A DNA stretch of 64,000 nt from Clostridiales bacterium. GTDB lineage: Bacteria > Bacillota > Clostridia > Christensenellales > CAG-138. The DNA lies in contig SFEL01000001.1 in NCBI GenBank assembly GCA_004557245.1, forward strand, positions 1-64,000. Reading direction: 5' to 3'. Of the stretch, positions 51,794-63,970 are shown in pieces. The notes under the pieces were generated by a model that ran no database searches, had not been told where the DNA came from, and saw nothing but the letters and a program-made list of their open reading frames with translations. The first letter of the stretch is position 1. Each line of letters starts with the position of its first letter. A program made the translations under genes and the position numbers.

Positions 51794-53872
51794 TCAGAGG
51801 TTGAACAGCAGCTCCTCGTAGCCGGGGAAGGGCCAGTATTCCTTGGCAGTGATGGTCTCCAGGGCGTCTGCCGCCTCACGCAGGGAACCCATGGCGGGCA
51901 GCAGCTTGTCGCGGCAGTATGCGGCGGCCTCGGCGTTCTCCTTGGGCATTGCGGCTATTGCGTCGAACAGGCCGCCTATGCGCTTGTGCAGAGCGTTGAC
52001 GCCTGCGGAGAGGCCCTTCAAAAGCGCATATTCCGCATCGTTGGGTACGCCGAGCCTATCCTTTGCCGAGACGGCCTCGGCGATTTTGCTCTCGTAGCCT
52101 ATTACGGCGGGGAGTATGCTGCGCTGTGCCATGCTGAGCATGGTGCTGGCCTCGATGCGTATGAGCTTTGCGTAGTTCTCGAGGGATATATCGTACCTTG
52201 AGCGCATTTCACGCTCGGTATATATGCCCCATCTGGTGAAAAGGGCGATGTTCTTTTCGCTTATGAAGCAGTGCATGGCGTCCACAGTGGTGGGCAGATG
52301 GGCAAGGCCGCGGCTTTCCGCTTCCTTTATCCATTCTTCGCTGTAGTTGTTGCCGTTGTACAGTATGCGCTTGTGGTCCTGCATGGTGTGGCGTATTATC
52401 CTGAAGGCTTCACGGCGGAAGTCCTCGGCCTTCTCGAGGCGCTCGGCGAATTCCGACAGGGCCTCCGCCACTATGGTGTTTATGACGGTATTGGCATCGG
52501 CTATGCTCTGGCTGCTGCCCAGCATTCGGAACTCGAACTTGTTGCCGGTGAAGGCGAAGGGGGAGGTGCGGTTGCGGTCGGTGGTGTCTATGCGGAGCCT
52601 CGGCACCGTGCATACGCCGCTTTCCAGGATCCTATCGCCGCCCTCCTCGTATTCCTCCTTGTGCTCTATTGAGGTAAGCAGGTCATAGAGGGTGTCCCCG
52701 AGGAACATGGAGACTATTGCGGGGGGCGCTTCAAAGCCTCCCAGGCGGCAGTCGTTGCTTGCGGCAGCGCAGCAGACGCGCAGGAGATCCTGATGCTCGT
52801 CGACAGCCTTTATTATGGCCGCAAGGAAAAGCAAAAACTGCAGATTATCCTTGGGGGATTTGCCGGGGGCCAGCAAATTCATGCCGGTATCCGTGGAAAG
52901 CGACCAGTTGTTGTGCTTGCCGGAGCCGTTGAGCCCGGCGAAGGGCTTCTCGTGCAGCAGGCATACCATGCCGTGTCGGAGTGCGGTCTTTTTCATTATT
53001 TCCATCACCAGCTGGTTGTGGTCCGTAGCGGTGTTGGAGTCTGCAAATACCGGCGCCAGCTCGTACTGACCGGGAGCTACCTCCTTGTGCTCCGTCTTGG
53101 CGAATACGCCCAGCTGCCAAAGCTCGGTGTCAAGATCCCGCATGAAATAGCTTACCCGGGGGGATATGGCGCCATAATAGTGATCGTCCATCTCCTGCCC
53201 CTTTGGGGATTTTGCCCCAAAGAGGGTGCGGGAGCAGAGGACGAGATCCGGCCTCTGGTCGTAAAGGGACTTTTCCACAAGGAAATACTCCTGCTCTGCG
53301 CCGGAGGTGGATATGACCTTCTTCACATCCTCGTGGCCGAACAGCTTGAGTATGCGAAGGCATTCCCGGTTGATGAGGTCCATGGAGCGCAGCAGAGGGG
53401 TCTTTTTATCCAGAGCGTCTCCGCCGTAAGAAAAGAACAGAGTGGGTATGCACAGCGTGGCGTCCTTTATGAATGCGTGGCTGGTGGGATCCCATGCGGT
53501 GTAGCCTCTGGCCTCAAAGGTGGGCCTGAGGCCTCCTGAGGGGAAGCTTGAGGCGTCAGGCTCGCTCATTATGAGCTCCTTGCCGGAAAACTCTATGATG
53601 GCACTGCCATCCCGGCCGCAGCCAAGGAAGCCCTCGTGCTTTTCTGCGGTAACGCCGGTGAGAGGCTGGAACCAGTGGGTGTAGTGGGTGGCGCCCTTTT
53701 CCAGCGCCCATGCCTTCATTGCGTCTGCCACTGCGTTTGCCACGTTTATGTCCAGTGGTTCTCCGGAGCGGATAGCGTCCTTCAGCGCACGGTAGGATTC
53801 GTCGCTCATGCGTTCCGCCATGGCGCGGTCGCTGAACACCAGCTCGCCGAAGCTCTCAGTCAGATTGTCCAT
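51794..53872 (-). CDS. glnA: Glutamine synthetase, type III
   Basis: This 692-residue enzyme makes glutamine from glutamate and ammonia. The length and motifs are type III (GSIII): H-W-F-Q-P-L-T-G near residue 61, then E-Q-E-Y-F-L-V, A-P-G-Q-Y-E-L-A-P, N-G-S-G-K-H-N-N-W-S (about 315-324) and G-N-K-F-E-F-R. GSIII forms dodecamers and is common in Bacteroidota and Clostridia. The start is ATG 53872, after GGGG. It is transcribed on its own, just upstream of gdhA on the same strand. Confidence 0.95.
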   Translation of the reverse strand: MDNLTESFGELVFSDRAMAERMSDESYRALKDAIRSGEPLDINVANAVADAMKAWALEKGATHYTHWFQPLTGVTAEKHEGFLGCGRDGSAIIEFSGKELIMSEPDASSFPSGGLRPTFEARGYTAWDPTSHAFIKDATLCIPTLFFSYGGDALDKKTPLLRSMDLINRECLRILKLFGHEDVKKVISTSGAEQEYFLVEKSLYDQRPDLVLCSRTLFGAKSPKGQEMDDHYYGAISPRVSYFMRDLDTELWQLGVFAKTEHKEVAPGQYELAPVFADSNTATDHNQLVMEIMKKTALRHGMVCLLHEKPFAGLNGSGKHNNWSLSTDTGMNLLAPGKSPKDNLQFLLFLAAIIKAVDEHQDLLRVCCAAASNDCRLGGFEAPPAIVSMFLGDTLYDLLTSIEHKEEYEEGGDRILESGVCTVPRLRIDTTDRNRTSPFAFTGNKFEFRMLGSSQSIADANTVINTIVAEALSEFAERLEKAEDFRREAFRIIRHTMQDHKRILYNGNNYSEEWIKEAESRGLAHLPTTVDAMHCFISEKNIALFTRWGIYTEREMRSRYDISLENYAKLIRIEASTMLSMAQRSILPAVIGYESKIAEAVSAKDRLGVPNDAEYALLKGLSAGVNALHKRIGGLFDAIAAMPKENAEAAAYCRDKLLPAMGSLREAADALETITAKEYWPFPGYEELLFNL

Positions 53873-53998
53873 AATAATTCCCCACTATATAATAAAAATT
53901 TATTGCAAAAACAGCAAAACTATAATATTTTAGTCTATATTCACGCAGGATAAAAGTCAAATAAAAAATGCCGCGCAGGCGGCGATTTTTTGCTTCGG

Positions 53999-54751
53999 CT
54001 ATATCAAGAGGCCCTGGAGCTTGTATACGGCTACCGCTATGCTTTCCCGCATGTAGTTGTTGAGCTTGGTGTACCATACGTCCTTTGCGCCATAGCCCTC
54101 AGCTTCAATGCCGTTCATTATGGCTACCCTCCCCGCACGGTAAACGTGAAAGTTGGTGGTGACAAAGGCGGCAGAAGCGCCGGGGAAGCGCTGGTCCAGT
54201 ATCATTTTCGAGAATTTGAAGTTTTCCCATGTGCTGGTGGACTTATCCTCAGTTATTATGCGGCTTTCGTCTACGCCGTGGGATACCAGGTATCGCTTCA
54301 TGGCCTCCGCCTCGCTTATATTTTCGCCGTCACCCTTGCCGCCGGATACTATCACCGCGGTATTTGGGCTGTGTTCCAGATACTCAAGCGCGGCGTCCAG
54401 CCTGAACTTGAGGGTAAGGGATACCCGCTCTCCGCGTACGGCGCAGCCCAGCACGATGAGTACGTCCTTGCCGTAATCCGCCTTCCTGTGGGCGGCAGAG
54501 CCCAGCATTGCCCCCATGCAGCAGAAAAACACCACGGCCGCCGAGTAGCAGACTATGAGCAGCACCTTTACAAGGTGTCCCGCCGGCGTGCGGAACCAGG
54601 GCATGAGGAACCTTTTTAATAGGCCTATGAGCAGCAGCGGCACGCCCATTATTGCGGGAAGGGCGGTGCCGAGGTTGCCGTTGCATACGGTGGAGAGCCA
54701 GATTGTATCCATCGTCATAAGCCCGCCGGCTATTATAAGAAGGTAGTACAT
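53999..54751 (-). CDS. YdcF/SanA-family DUF218 membrane protein
   Basis: This 250-residue protein has hydrophobic segments at about residues 2-20, 27-45 and 62-80, then a cytosolic or outer DUF218 domain: V-L-G-C-A-V, V-S-G-G-K-G, S-E-A-E-A-M, E-D-K-S-T-S-T-W-E-N and T-T-N-F-H-V-Y-R-A. DUF218 proteins such as SanA and ElyC affect envelope integrity and cell-wall intermediates. The exact reaction is unknown. The start follows AAGGAGG. Confidence 0.88.
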   Translation of the reverse strand: MYYLLIIAGGLMTMDTIWLSTVCNGNLGTALPAIMGVPLLLIGLLKRFLMPWFRTPAGHLVKVLLIVCYSAAVVFFCCMGAMLGSAAHRKADYGKDVLIVLGCAVRGERVSLTLKFRLDAALEYLEHSPNTAVIVSGGKGDGENISEAEAMKRYLVSHGVDESRIITEDKSTSTWENFKFSKMILDQRFPGASAAFVTTNFHVYRAGRVAIMNGIEAEGYGAKDVWYTKLNNYMRESIAVAVYKLQGLLI

Positions 54752-54861
54752 ATATGCGCCTCCTTAAAGATCATATTGAAGTCTTTATTAAATATATCAC
54801 CGAACAGTGCATAACAAAATAAAACAAACTGTAAAAGCATGGCAAAAAGGCTGTGCCTTAT

Positions 54862-54890
54862 TTGTAATGGAGCGTAGTTTATGCTATACT
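54862..54890 (+). promoter_or_regulatory. Promoter of secA
   Basis: TTGTAA (54862-54867), a 17-nt spacer and TATACT (54885-54890), 57 nt before the ATG. Confidence 0.75.
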
Positions 54891-54947
54891 GCAATAGTAT
54901 ATAATCATAAGTATAATGCCCTTTTGCCGGGCTTATGGAGGAAAATA

Positions 54948-57698
<2,751 letters not shown>

Positions 57699-57826
57699 TT
57701 TAAGGAAGCAAAGAAAAAACCAACGGAAATACAGGCTGGTGAAAGGAACAACCTGAAGATAAGAAGAGGCAACAGGTAAAAACTTCAAATATTATTAAGG
57801 GTAAAATCGAAAGGATGTGAGTAGCA

Positions 57827-58928
57827 GTGATCCAGTTGGACGAATGCAGGCAGCAGCTTGCAGCAATGCAGGAAACACTTACAAAGGCAGGTGAATCCCT
57901 TTGACGTCGCAGGATTAGCGGCCGAAAAGGAAGAACTGGAAAAGAAGATGGGCGCACCGGATTTCTGGGACGACGTTGAGGCGGCCAATAAAGCCAACCA
58001 GCGCATGAAAACCATCTCTGCCAAGCTGGAAAAGTACAACAAGCTCAGGGGCCTGTTGGAGGATGCCGAGGTAATGGCGGACATGGCGGAGGAGGGCGAC
58101 GATCAGGAGATAGCGGACGAGCTCATAAAGGATATGCCCCATCTTGAAAGCAAGGTAGAGGCGCTGAAGCTCGAAACGCTGCTGAAGGGCCCGTATGACA
58201 GGCTCAACGCCATACTGTCCCTCCACGCGGGTGCCGGCGGAACAGAGGCTCAGGACTGGGTATCAATACTGTACAGAATGTACACCCGATACTGCGAGAA
58301 CCGGGGCTGGACCGTCAGGGAGCTGGACTATCTGGCGGGGGACGAGGCGGGCATAAAGTCCGTAACCTTCGAGGTGGAGGGCGATAACGCCTACGGCTAC
58401 CTGAAGGCCGAAAAGGGAGTGCACAGGCTGGTGCGCATATCCCCCTTCGACGCATTCGGCAAGCGGCATACCTCATTTGCGTCGCTGGACGTAACTCCCA
58501 TATTCGAGGAGGACACCAGCGAGATAGAGATCAACCCCGACGATATCCGCATAGACACCTACCGTTCCGGCGGCGCAGGCGGCCAGAACGTCAACAAGGT
58601 AAGCTCGGCAATACGTATAACACATTTCCCCACCGGCATAGTGGTACAATGCCAGAACGAACGCAGCCAGCTCCACAATAAGGACATGGCTATGCGCATA
58701 CTGAAGGGCAAGCTGCTGGAGCTGGCCGAGAGGGAGCGCCTTGAGCACATGGCTGAGATAAAGGGCGAGATGAAGAAGATAGAATGGGGCAGCCAGATAC
58801 GTTCCTATGTATTCCAGCCCTACACTCTGGTAAAGGATCATCGTACCGGTGTCGAGGTGGGAAATATACAGTCCGTAATAGACGGCGACCTTGACGTATT
58901 TATCAATGCGTTCCTGGTGCAGTCATAA
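57827..58928 (+). CDS. prfB: Peptide chain release factor 2, with programmed +1 frameshift
   Basis: The 366-residue RF2 is split between frames: 25 codons from GTG 57827 (M-I-Q-L-D-E-C...G-E-S-L) to a TGA at 57902-57904. The +1 frame then reads D-V-A-G-L-A-A-E-K from GAC at 57903. The site is CTT-TGA-C, with AGGTGA upstream acting as the ribosome stimulator. In the body are S-P-F (the tripeptide region S-P-F-D at about 205) and G-G-Q of G-G-A-G-G-Q-N-V-N-K. RF2 reads UGA and UAA, so low RF2 favours the shift, the usual autoregulation. The coordinates here cover both parts; one T (57902) is skipped. Confidence 0.92.
57891..57905 (+). promoter_or_regulatory. prfB frameshift site
   Basis: The slip codon CTT (57899-57901) is followed by TGA-C (57902-57905), with an AGGTGA element 4 nt before the CTT. 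Slippage from CTT to TTT places GAC (57903-57905) in the A site. Confidence 0.85.
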
Positions 58929-58946
58929 TAGAAAGAAAAAAATAAG

Positions 58947-58979
58947 AATGCGCCGCAGCTTATAGCTGCGGCGCATTTT
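58947..58979 (+). terminator. Terminator after prfB
   Basis: AATGCGCCGCAGCT and AGCTGCGGCGCATT are complementary over 14 bp and are followed by TTG; the U-run is short. Confidence 0.75.
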
Positions 58980-59020
58980 GCTGCCGTACCGGCATGATTC
59001 TCCTTTATGCTCTAAGGGCC

Positions 59021-59824
59021 TCAGAAACCTACGCCTATGACTCTTACGCCTGAGGTCTTTTCCGCGAGACCATCTATTGGCAGCTCCTTCATGTGTATTG
59101 AGAAGCTCTTGCTGTCGCTGCCGTCCATAGGGGCATTTTTGGTGAAGTGCCATACCCCTATAAGGTTGTCGCTGCTGTCGTAAAAGCCGATATAGACCAG
59201 ATTGAGGTCGCATTCGCCGTCTGATGACAGCGTGCCTGTCATGGTGGTGAAGCCGGGGTAGTTGTCGGCCAAGAAAATGTCCTTTGCGTATACGGTAACG
59301 TCGCGGCCTTCGGCCTTTGCGCAATCGAGGCTGGCAGCCATGGCTGCGGCTGTGCCCGGGGTGAGGGAAGCATCTTTGTGCCAGAAGGCCACGAAGGAGG
59401 TCTCCCCGGGCAGCACCACGGTCTTGTCGTTCATGATGGGGACGAAGGAATACTGATACGCCGTGCCGCCAACATTAAATGAAAGCGCGGCATTTGTGAT
59501 TATGACGGGGCAGTTGCCGGTGTTCTCGTATGCTGCTGCACCGTAAAGCGTCGGCCCCTCCGCGCCGTCGAACACGTAGGCTGCCGTGCCGGTGACCGTG
59601 ACTGCAGGTGAAGGAGCAGCCCCAGGGTCTGCCGTGGCGGCAGGCTCCGCAGCGGGCGCCGTTTCAAGGCCTGCGGCGCCTTTGGGGCCCGGTAAAGCCG
59701 CTTCGTCCGTTTCTGCGCCGCCGTTCAGCGGGTCGACAGCAAACAGGGAGGCCTTTTCCTCCTTTTTGGCGCAGCCCGAGGCCAGCAGCAATACGCATAT
59801 TATAAAAACAGTAAGCCTTTTCAT
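59021..59824 (-). CDS. Hypothetical lipoprotein
   Basis: This 267-residue protein has a lipoprotein signal M-K-R-L-T-V...L-L-A-S-G-C (Cys 18). An Ala/Pro/Glu-rich linker runs to about 75. The rest is beta-rich, with N-T-G-N-C-P-V-I-I-T-N-A, and W-H-F-T-K-N-A-P near the end. It resembles extracytoplasmic beta-sandwich domains (FxLYD-like) but no family is certain. The start is ATG 59824. The next 216 nt upstream, to pgk, hold no gene. Confidence 0.75.
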   Translation of the reverse strand: MKRLTVFIICVLLLASGCAKKEEKASLFAVDPLNGGAETDEAALPGPKGAAGLETAPAAEPAATADPGAAPSPAVTVTGTAAYVFDGAEGPTLYGAAAYENTGNCPVIITNAALSFNVGGTAYQYSFVPIMNDKTVVLPGETSFVAFWHKDASLTPGTAAAMAASLDCAKAEGRDVTVYAKDIFLADNYPGFTTMTGTLSSDGECDLNLVYIGFYDSSDNLIGVWHFTKNAPMDGSDSKSFSIHMKELPIDGLAEKTSGVRVIGVGF

Positions 59825-60040
59825 AGGCTGATTATAGCACATTATCCATTGTTAGGATACGGGTAAAAAGTGAATAATAATCTCTGACAGCGGCGCTTAT
59901 GGCGTAAAGGGGTGTTATTCAAATAAGCAATATGCAGCTTGCCGCAAATGTGATAAAATAATCAATATAAAATGTGATAACATGCCGCAGCAGAGGCAAT
60001 TGCCTCTGGGCGGATTGAATTTGGAGGTTTAAAAAATATT

Positions 60041-61225
60041 ATGGCAAAGAAGACCGTTGAGGACGTAAACGTAAAAGGCAAACGGGTGCTGGTAAGGGTC
60101 GACTTCAACGTACCCCTTCAGGACGGCAAAGTAGCGGACGACAAGCGCATAACAGCGGCGCTGCCCACTATAAAGTACTTGCTCGAGCACGGCGCAAAGG
60201 TCATACTCTGCTCCCACCTGGGCAGGCCCAAGGGTGAGCGCAAGATGGAGTTTTCCCTCGCTCCCGTAGCGGAAAGGCTCAAGGAGCTGCTGCCGGGCGT
60301 CAGGATCGGCTTTGCGCCGGACTGCATTGGCAAGGAGACCGAAAAGATGGCAGGCGAGCTCAGGGAAGGCGAAATACTGCTTCTCGAGAACCTACGTTTC
60401 CATAAGGAAGAAGAAAAGAACGATCCCGACTTCGCCAGGAAACTGGCTTCTCTGGCAGATATATACGTATCCGACGCCTTCGGCACCGTACATCGCGCCC
60501 ATGCTTCCACTGCGGGCGTAGCCCAGTACCTGCCTGCGGTCGCAGGCTTCCTTATCGGCAAGGAGCTTTCCGTAATGGGCGGTGCTCTGGAGAACCCCGT
60601 GCGCCCCTTCGTGGCCATACTGGGCGGCGCAAAGGTAGCGGACAAGATAGGCGTCATAACGAACCTGCTGAACAAGTGCGATACCCTGATAATCGGCGGC
60701 GGCATGGCCTATACATTCTTCAAGGCGCTGGGCTATAACATAGGCAACTCCCTGCTTGACGCAGACAGCATAGAGCTTGCAAAGAAGCTGATGCTTGACG
60801 CCGATGCAAAGGGCGTAAAGATGCTGCTGCCGGTGGATACTGTGGTCGCCAGGGAGTTCAAGGCTGACGCGGAATACATGACTGTGGATTCCGACAGGAT
60901 ACCCGACGGCTATATGGGCATGGATATAGGAGAGAAGACCGCCAAGCTCTTTGGCGAGGAGATAAGGAAAGCCGGCACCGTAATATGGAACGGCCCCATG
61001 GGTGTGTTCGAGTTTGACGCCTTCGCAAAGGGTACTGCGGCTGTTGCCGAGGCCTGCGCAGAGTGCAAGGGCACCACAATTATAGGCGGCGGCGACTCCG
61101 CCAGCGCCGTAAAGAAGCTGGGCTATGCGGACAAGATGACCCACATCTCCACCGGCGGCGGCGCAAGCCTGGAGTTCCTTGAGGGCAAGGTGCTGCCCGG
61201 CGTAGCGGCCCTTGACGACAAGTAA
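60041..61225 (+). CDS. pgk: Phosphoglycerate kinase
   Basis: This 394-residue glycolytic enzyme makes ATP and 3-phosphoglycerate from 1,3-bisphosphoglycerate. It has R-V-D-F-N-V-P-L (20-27), S-H-L-G-R-P-K-G, a mid hinge, G-G-A-K-V-A-D-K-I and G-G-G-D-S-A-S-A-V near the C-terminus. It heads a pgk-tpiA-gpmI cluster; the usual upstream gap gene is absent. Ribosome-binding site TTGGAGG. Confidence 0.96.
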   Translation: MAKKTVEDVNVKGKRVLVRVDFNVPLQDGKVADDKRITAALPTIKYLLEHGAKVILCSHLGRPKGERKMEFSLAPVAERLKELLPGVRIGFAPDCIGKETEKMAGELREGEILLLENLRFHKEEEKNDPDFARKLASLADIYVSDAFGTVHRAHASTAGVAQYLPAVAGFLIGKELSVMGGALENPVRPFVAILGGAKVADKIGVITNLLNKCDTLIIGGGMAYTFFKALGYNIGNSLLDADSIELAKKLMLDADAKGVKMLLPVDTVVAREFKADAEYMTVDSDRIPDGYMGMDIGEKTAKLFGEEIRKAGTVIWNGPMGVFEFDAFAKGTAAVAEACAECKGTTIIGGGDSASAVKKLGYADKMTHISTGGGASLEFLEGKVLPGVAALDDK

Positions 61226-61260
61226 TAAAGCATAAAATTTTGAATTGGAGATAAATAAAC

Positions 61261-62013
61261 ATGCGTAGACCCATTATTGCAGGCAACTGGAAGATGAACA
61301 TGACCCCCTCCGAGGCAAGGGCCTTGGTAGAGGAGTTGAAGCCCCTCGTCAAGGACGCGAAGTGCGAGGTAGTGGTATGCCCTCCTTATGTTGATCTATC
61401 AGCGGTATCCGAGCTTATTAAGGACAGCAATATACGCCTCGGCGCTCAGAATATACACTGGGCAGAGAAGGGCGCTTTTACCGGCGAAGTTTCCGCAAAC
61501 ATGCTTAAGGAGCTGGGCGTGGAGTACGCCATAATAGGCCACAGTGAGCGCAGGCAGTACTTTGGCGAGACGGACGAAACTGTGAACGCCCGCGCCAAGG
61601 CAGCCATAGCCGCAGGCATCACCCCCATAATCTGCGTAGGCGAGTCCCTGGAGGAGAGGGAAAGCGGCAGGACAGAGGCCAAGGTCAGCGGTCAGGTAAA
61701 GAAGGACCTTGAAGGCATAGCGGCCGGGGACGTTGCCAATCTGGTGATCGCCTACGAGCCTATCTGGGCCATAGGTACCGGCAAGACCGCCACCGACGAG
61801 CAGGCAAACGAAACCATAGGCATGATAAGGGCGACCGTAGCCGGCATGTTCGGCAAGGAAACCGCAGAAGCCCTTCGAATACAGTATGGCGGAAGCATGA
61901 AGCCCTCCAACGCAAGGAGCCTCATGGCAATGCCCGAAATAGACGGCGGCCTTATAGGCGGCGCCAGCCTTAAGGCTGTGGACTTCTCTCAGGTAGTGAA
62001 TTATAATGATTAA
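61261..62013 (+). CDS. tpiA: Triose-phosphate isomerase
   Basis: This 250-residue barrel enzyme interconverts dihydroxyacetone phosphate and glyceraldehyde 3-phosphate. It has G-N-W-K-M-N (8-13), the catalytic His in G-H-S-E-R-R (about 95-100), the catalytic Glu in A-Y-E-P-I-W-A-I-G-T-G (about 164-174) and G-G-S-M-K-P. It lies 35 nt after pgk. Confidence 0.96.
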   Translation: MRRPIIAGNWKMNMTPSEARALVEELKPLVKDAKCEVVVCPPYVDLSAVSELIKDSNIRLGAQNIHWAEKGAFTGEVSANMLKELGVEYAIIGHSERRQYFGETDETVNARAKAAIAAGITPIICVGESLEERESGRTEAKVSGQVKKDLEGIAAGDVANLVIAYEPIWAIGTGKTATDEQANETIGMIRATVAGMFGKETAEALRIQYGGSMKPSNARSLMAMPEIDGGLIGGASLKAVDFSQVVNYND

Positions 62014-62054
62014 GGCATAAGTGCCACAATTATTAAACAGGAGATTTGTCTGAT

Positions 62055-63599
62055 ATGAAGAAGATGACCGCACTTGTGATACTGGACGGCTTTGGCCATA
62101 GCGAGGGAACTCAGGGCAACGCCATAAAGGCTGACGGTATAAATAATATTTCCAGACTCCTCAAGGAGTACCCCCATACCCTCATAGAGGCTTCCGGCGA
62201 GGACGTAGGCCTGCCTGACGGCCAGATGGGCAACTCTGAGGTAGGCCATATGAACATAGGCGCGGGACGTATCGTATATCAGGAGCTGACCCGAATAACC
62301 AAATCCATAAAGGACGGGGATTTCTTTGAGAATCCCGCCTTTTTGGGCGCTGTTGAGAATTGCAGAAAGCACGATTCCGCGCTGCACATATACGGCCTCG
62401 TAGGTCCCGGCGGCGTACACAGCCATCAGAAGCACTTCTTCGGGCTGCTGGAGCTTGCAAAACGTCAGGGCCTCAGTAAGGTATATGTACACTGCTTCAT
62501 GGACGGCAGGGACGTTCCTCCCGAAAGCGGCAAGGAGTTCATTGAGGAATACCAGAAGAAGATAGCCGAGATAGGCGTGGGTAAAATAGCCACCGTAATG
62601 GGACGCTATTACGCCATGGACCGGGACAACCGCTTCGAGCGGGTAGAAAAGGCATATGCCGCCATGGTATACGGCGAGGGTAACTACGATACCGACCCCG
62701 TACATGCCATGCAGGCGAGCTACGATGCGGGCGTCACCGACGAGTTCGTAGTTCCTACCGTCATAACCGAGAACGGCAGGCCCGTGGCTACCATACAGGC
62801 TGACGACAGCATAATCTTCTACAACTTCCGCCCCGACAGGGCGAGGGAGATAACCCGCGCCTTTATAATGGAAGACTTTGACGGCTTCGAGCGCAGGAAG
62901 GGCTTCTTCCCTGTACATTACGTCTGCATGACGCAGTACGATAAGACCTTTGGGGATAAGGTGGACATAGCCTTCAGGCCAGAACACCTGAACAACACCC
63001 TTGGGGAGTACCTTGCGGCCTGCGGCAAGACCCAGCTTAGGATAGCCGAGACCGAGAAATACGCACACGTGACCTTTTTCTTCAACGGCGGCGTGGAGGC
63101 CCCAAATCCCGGGGAGGACAGGTGCCTTATACCTTCCCCAAAGGTAGCCACCTACGATCTCCAGCCCGAGATGAGCGCATATGAGGTAACCGAGGAGGCG
63201 GTAAAGCGTATAGACAGCGGCAAGTACGACGTCATGATACTGAACTTTGCCAACCCGGACATGGTAGGCCATACCGGCGTAATGGAGGCGGCGGTGAAAG
63301 CTGTCCATACCGTTGACGAATGCGCCGCCAAGGTAGTTGAGGCCATCCTCAGGAATGGCGGAAGGGCCATAATCACCGCGGATCACGGCAACTGCGAGAG
63401 AATGCTTGCAGACGACGGCATTACTCCTTTTACTGCACACACTACCAATCCGGTGCCGGTGATACTGGTGGATAACGGCAGAAAGGACGCAAAGCTCCGC
63501 TCCGGCGGCAGGCTCTCTGACCTTGCCCCCACCATGCTGGACCTTATGGGCATGGAGATACCCAGGGAAATGACCGGCAAGAGCCTGATAGAGAAGTAA
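62055..63599 (+). CDS. gpmI: Cofactor-independent phosphoglycerate mutase
   Basis: This 514-residue dimanganese enzyme interconverts 3- and 2-phosphoglycerate. The phosphatase-like metal site has D-G-F-G near residue 12 and the active Ser in Q-M-G-N-S-E-V-G-H (Ser about 61). F-M-D-G-R-D-V-P, N-F-A-N-P-D-M-V-G-H-T and T-A-D-H-G-N-C-E follow. The start at 62055 is preferred over an in-frame TTG at 62046 because of AGGAGA spacing. Confidence 0.95.
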   Translation: MKKMTALVILDGFGHSEGTQGNAIKADGINNISRLLKEYPHTLIEASGEDVGLPDGQMGNSEVGHMNIGAGRIVYQELTRITKSIKDGDFFENPAFLGAVENCRKHDSALHIYGLVGPGGVHSHQKHFFGLLELAKRQGLSKVYVHCFMDGRDVPPESGKEFIEEYQKKIAEIGVGKIATVMGRYYAMDRDNRFERVEKAYAAMVYGEGNYDTDPVHAMQASYDAGVTDEFVVPTVITENGRPVATIQADDSIIFYNFRPDRAREITRAFIMEDFDGFERRKGFFPVHYVCMTQYDKTFGDKVDIAFRPEHLNNTLGEYLAACGKTQLRIAETEKYAHVTFFFNGGVEAPNPGEDRCLIPSPKVATYDLQPEMSAYEVTEEAVKRIDSGKYDVMILNFANPDMVGHTGVMEAAVKAVHTVDECAAKVVEAILRNGGRAIITADHGNCERMLADDGITPFTAHTTNPVPVILVDNGRKDAKLRSGGRLSDLAPTMLDLMGMEIPREMTGKSLIEK

Positions 63600-63653
63600 T
63601 GCGGCAAAAGGGAAGGCCATTTTGATAAAAAGCGCATAAAGCGGCAAAAGTAT

Positions 63654-63682
63654 TTGATTTTTTACCGCGGGTGTGATACAAT
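63654..63682 (+). promoter_or_regulatory. Promoter of secG
   Basis: TTGATT (63654-63659), a 17-nt spacer and TACAAT (63677-63682), 49 nt before the ATG. Confidence 0.75.
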
Positions 63683-63730
63683 AGCCTTCGCGTGTAATGC
63701 GAAAGTATTCCAGGGGAGGAAGTATATATA

Positions 63731-63970
63731 ATGCAAACTCTGAACACAATTCTTAACATCGTGCTGATAGTCCTGTCTATCGCAATGATAGCCGTAGTAC
63801 TTATGCAGCAGTCCAAGAGCGCGGGCCTCGGCAGCGCGTTCGGCGGCGACACCCAGTCCTTTACCGCCCGCGGCCAGAAGGCAAGCAGGGAGGCCAAGCT
63901 TCAGCGCATCACCAAGATACTTGCAGTTGCAATCGGCGTGATCGCTATTGCCATGGCTATATTAGGCTGA
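63731..63970 (+). CDS. secG: Preprotein translocase subunit SecG
   Basis: This 79-residue protein has two membrane segments (about residues 5-25 and 57-77) linked by the family loop L-M-Q-Q-S-K-S-A-G-L-G-S-A-F-G-G. SecG assists SecYE and SecA, so it belongs functionally with secA in this window. GGGGAGGAAG precedes the ATG. The window ends 30 nt later. Confidence 0.93.
   Translation: MQTLNTILNIVLIVLSIAMIAVVLMQQSKSAGLGSAFGGDTQSFTARGQKASREAKLQRITKILAVAIGVIAIAMAILG

Noticed and set aside
57858..57902. prfB starting at 57858 in a single frame
   Set aside because: The N-terminus so produced is unrelated to RF2, whereas the frame from GTG 57827 matches RF2 up to the frameshift TGA.
57902..57904. 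Second selenocysteine codon
   Set aside because: This TGA is the RF2 frameshift stop, not a Sec site; no Cys position is involved.
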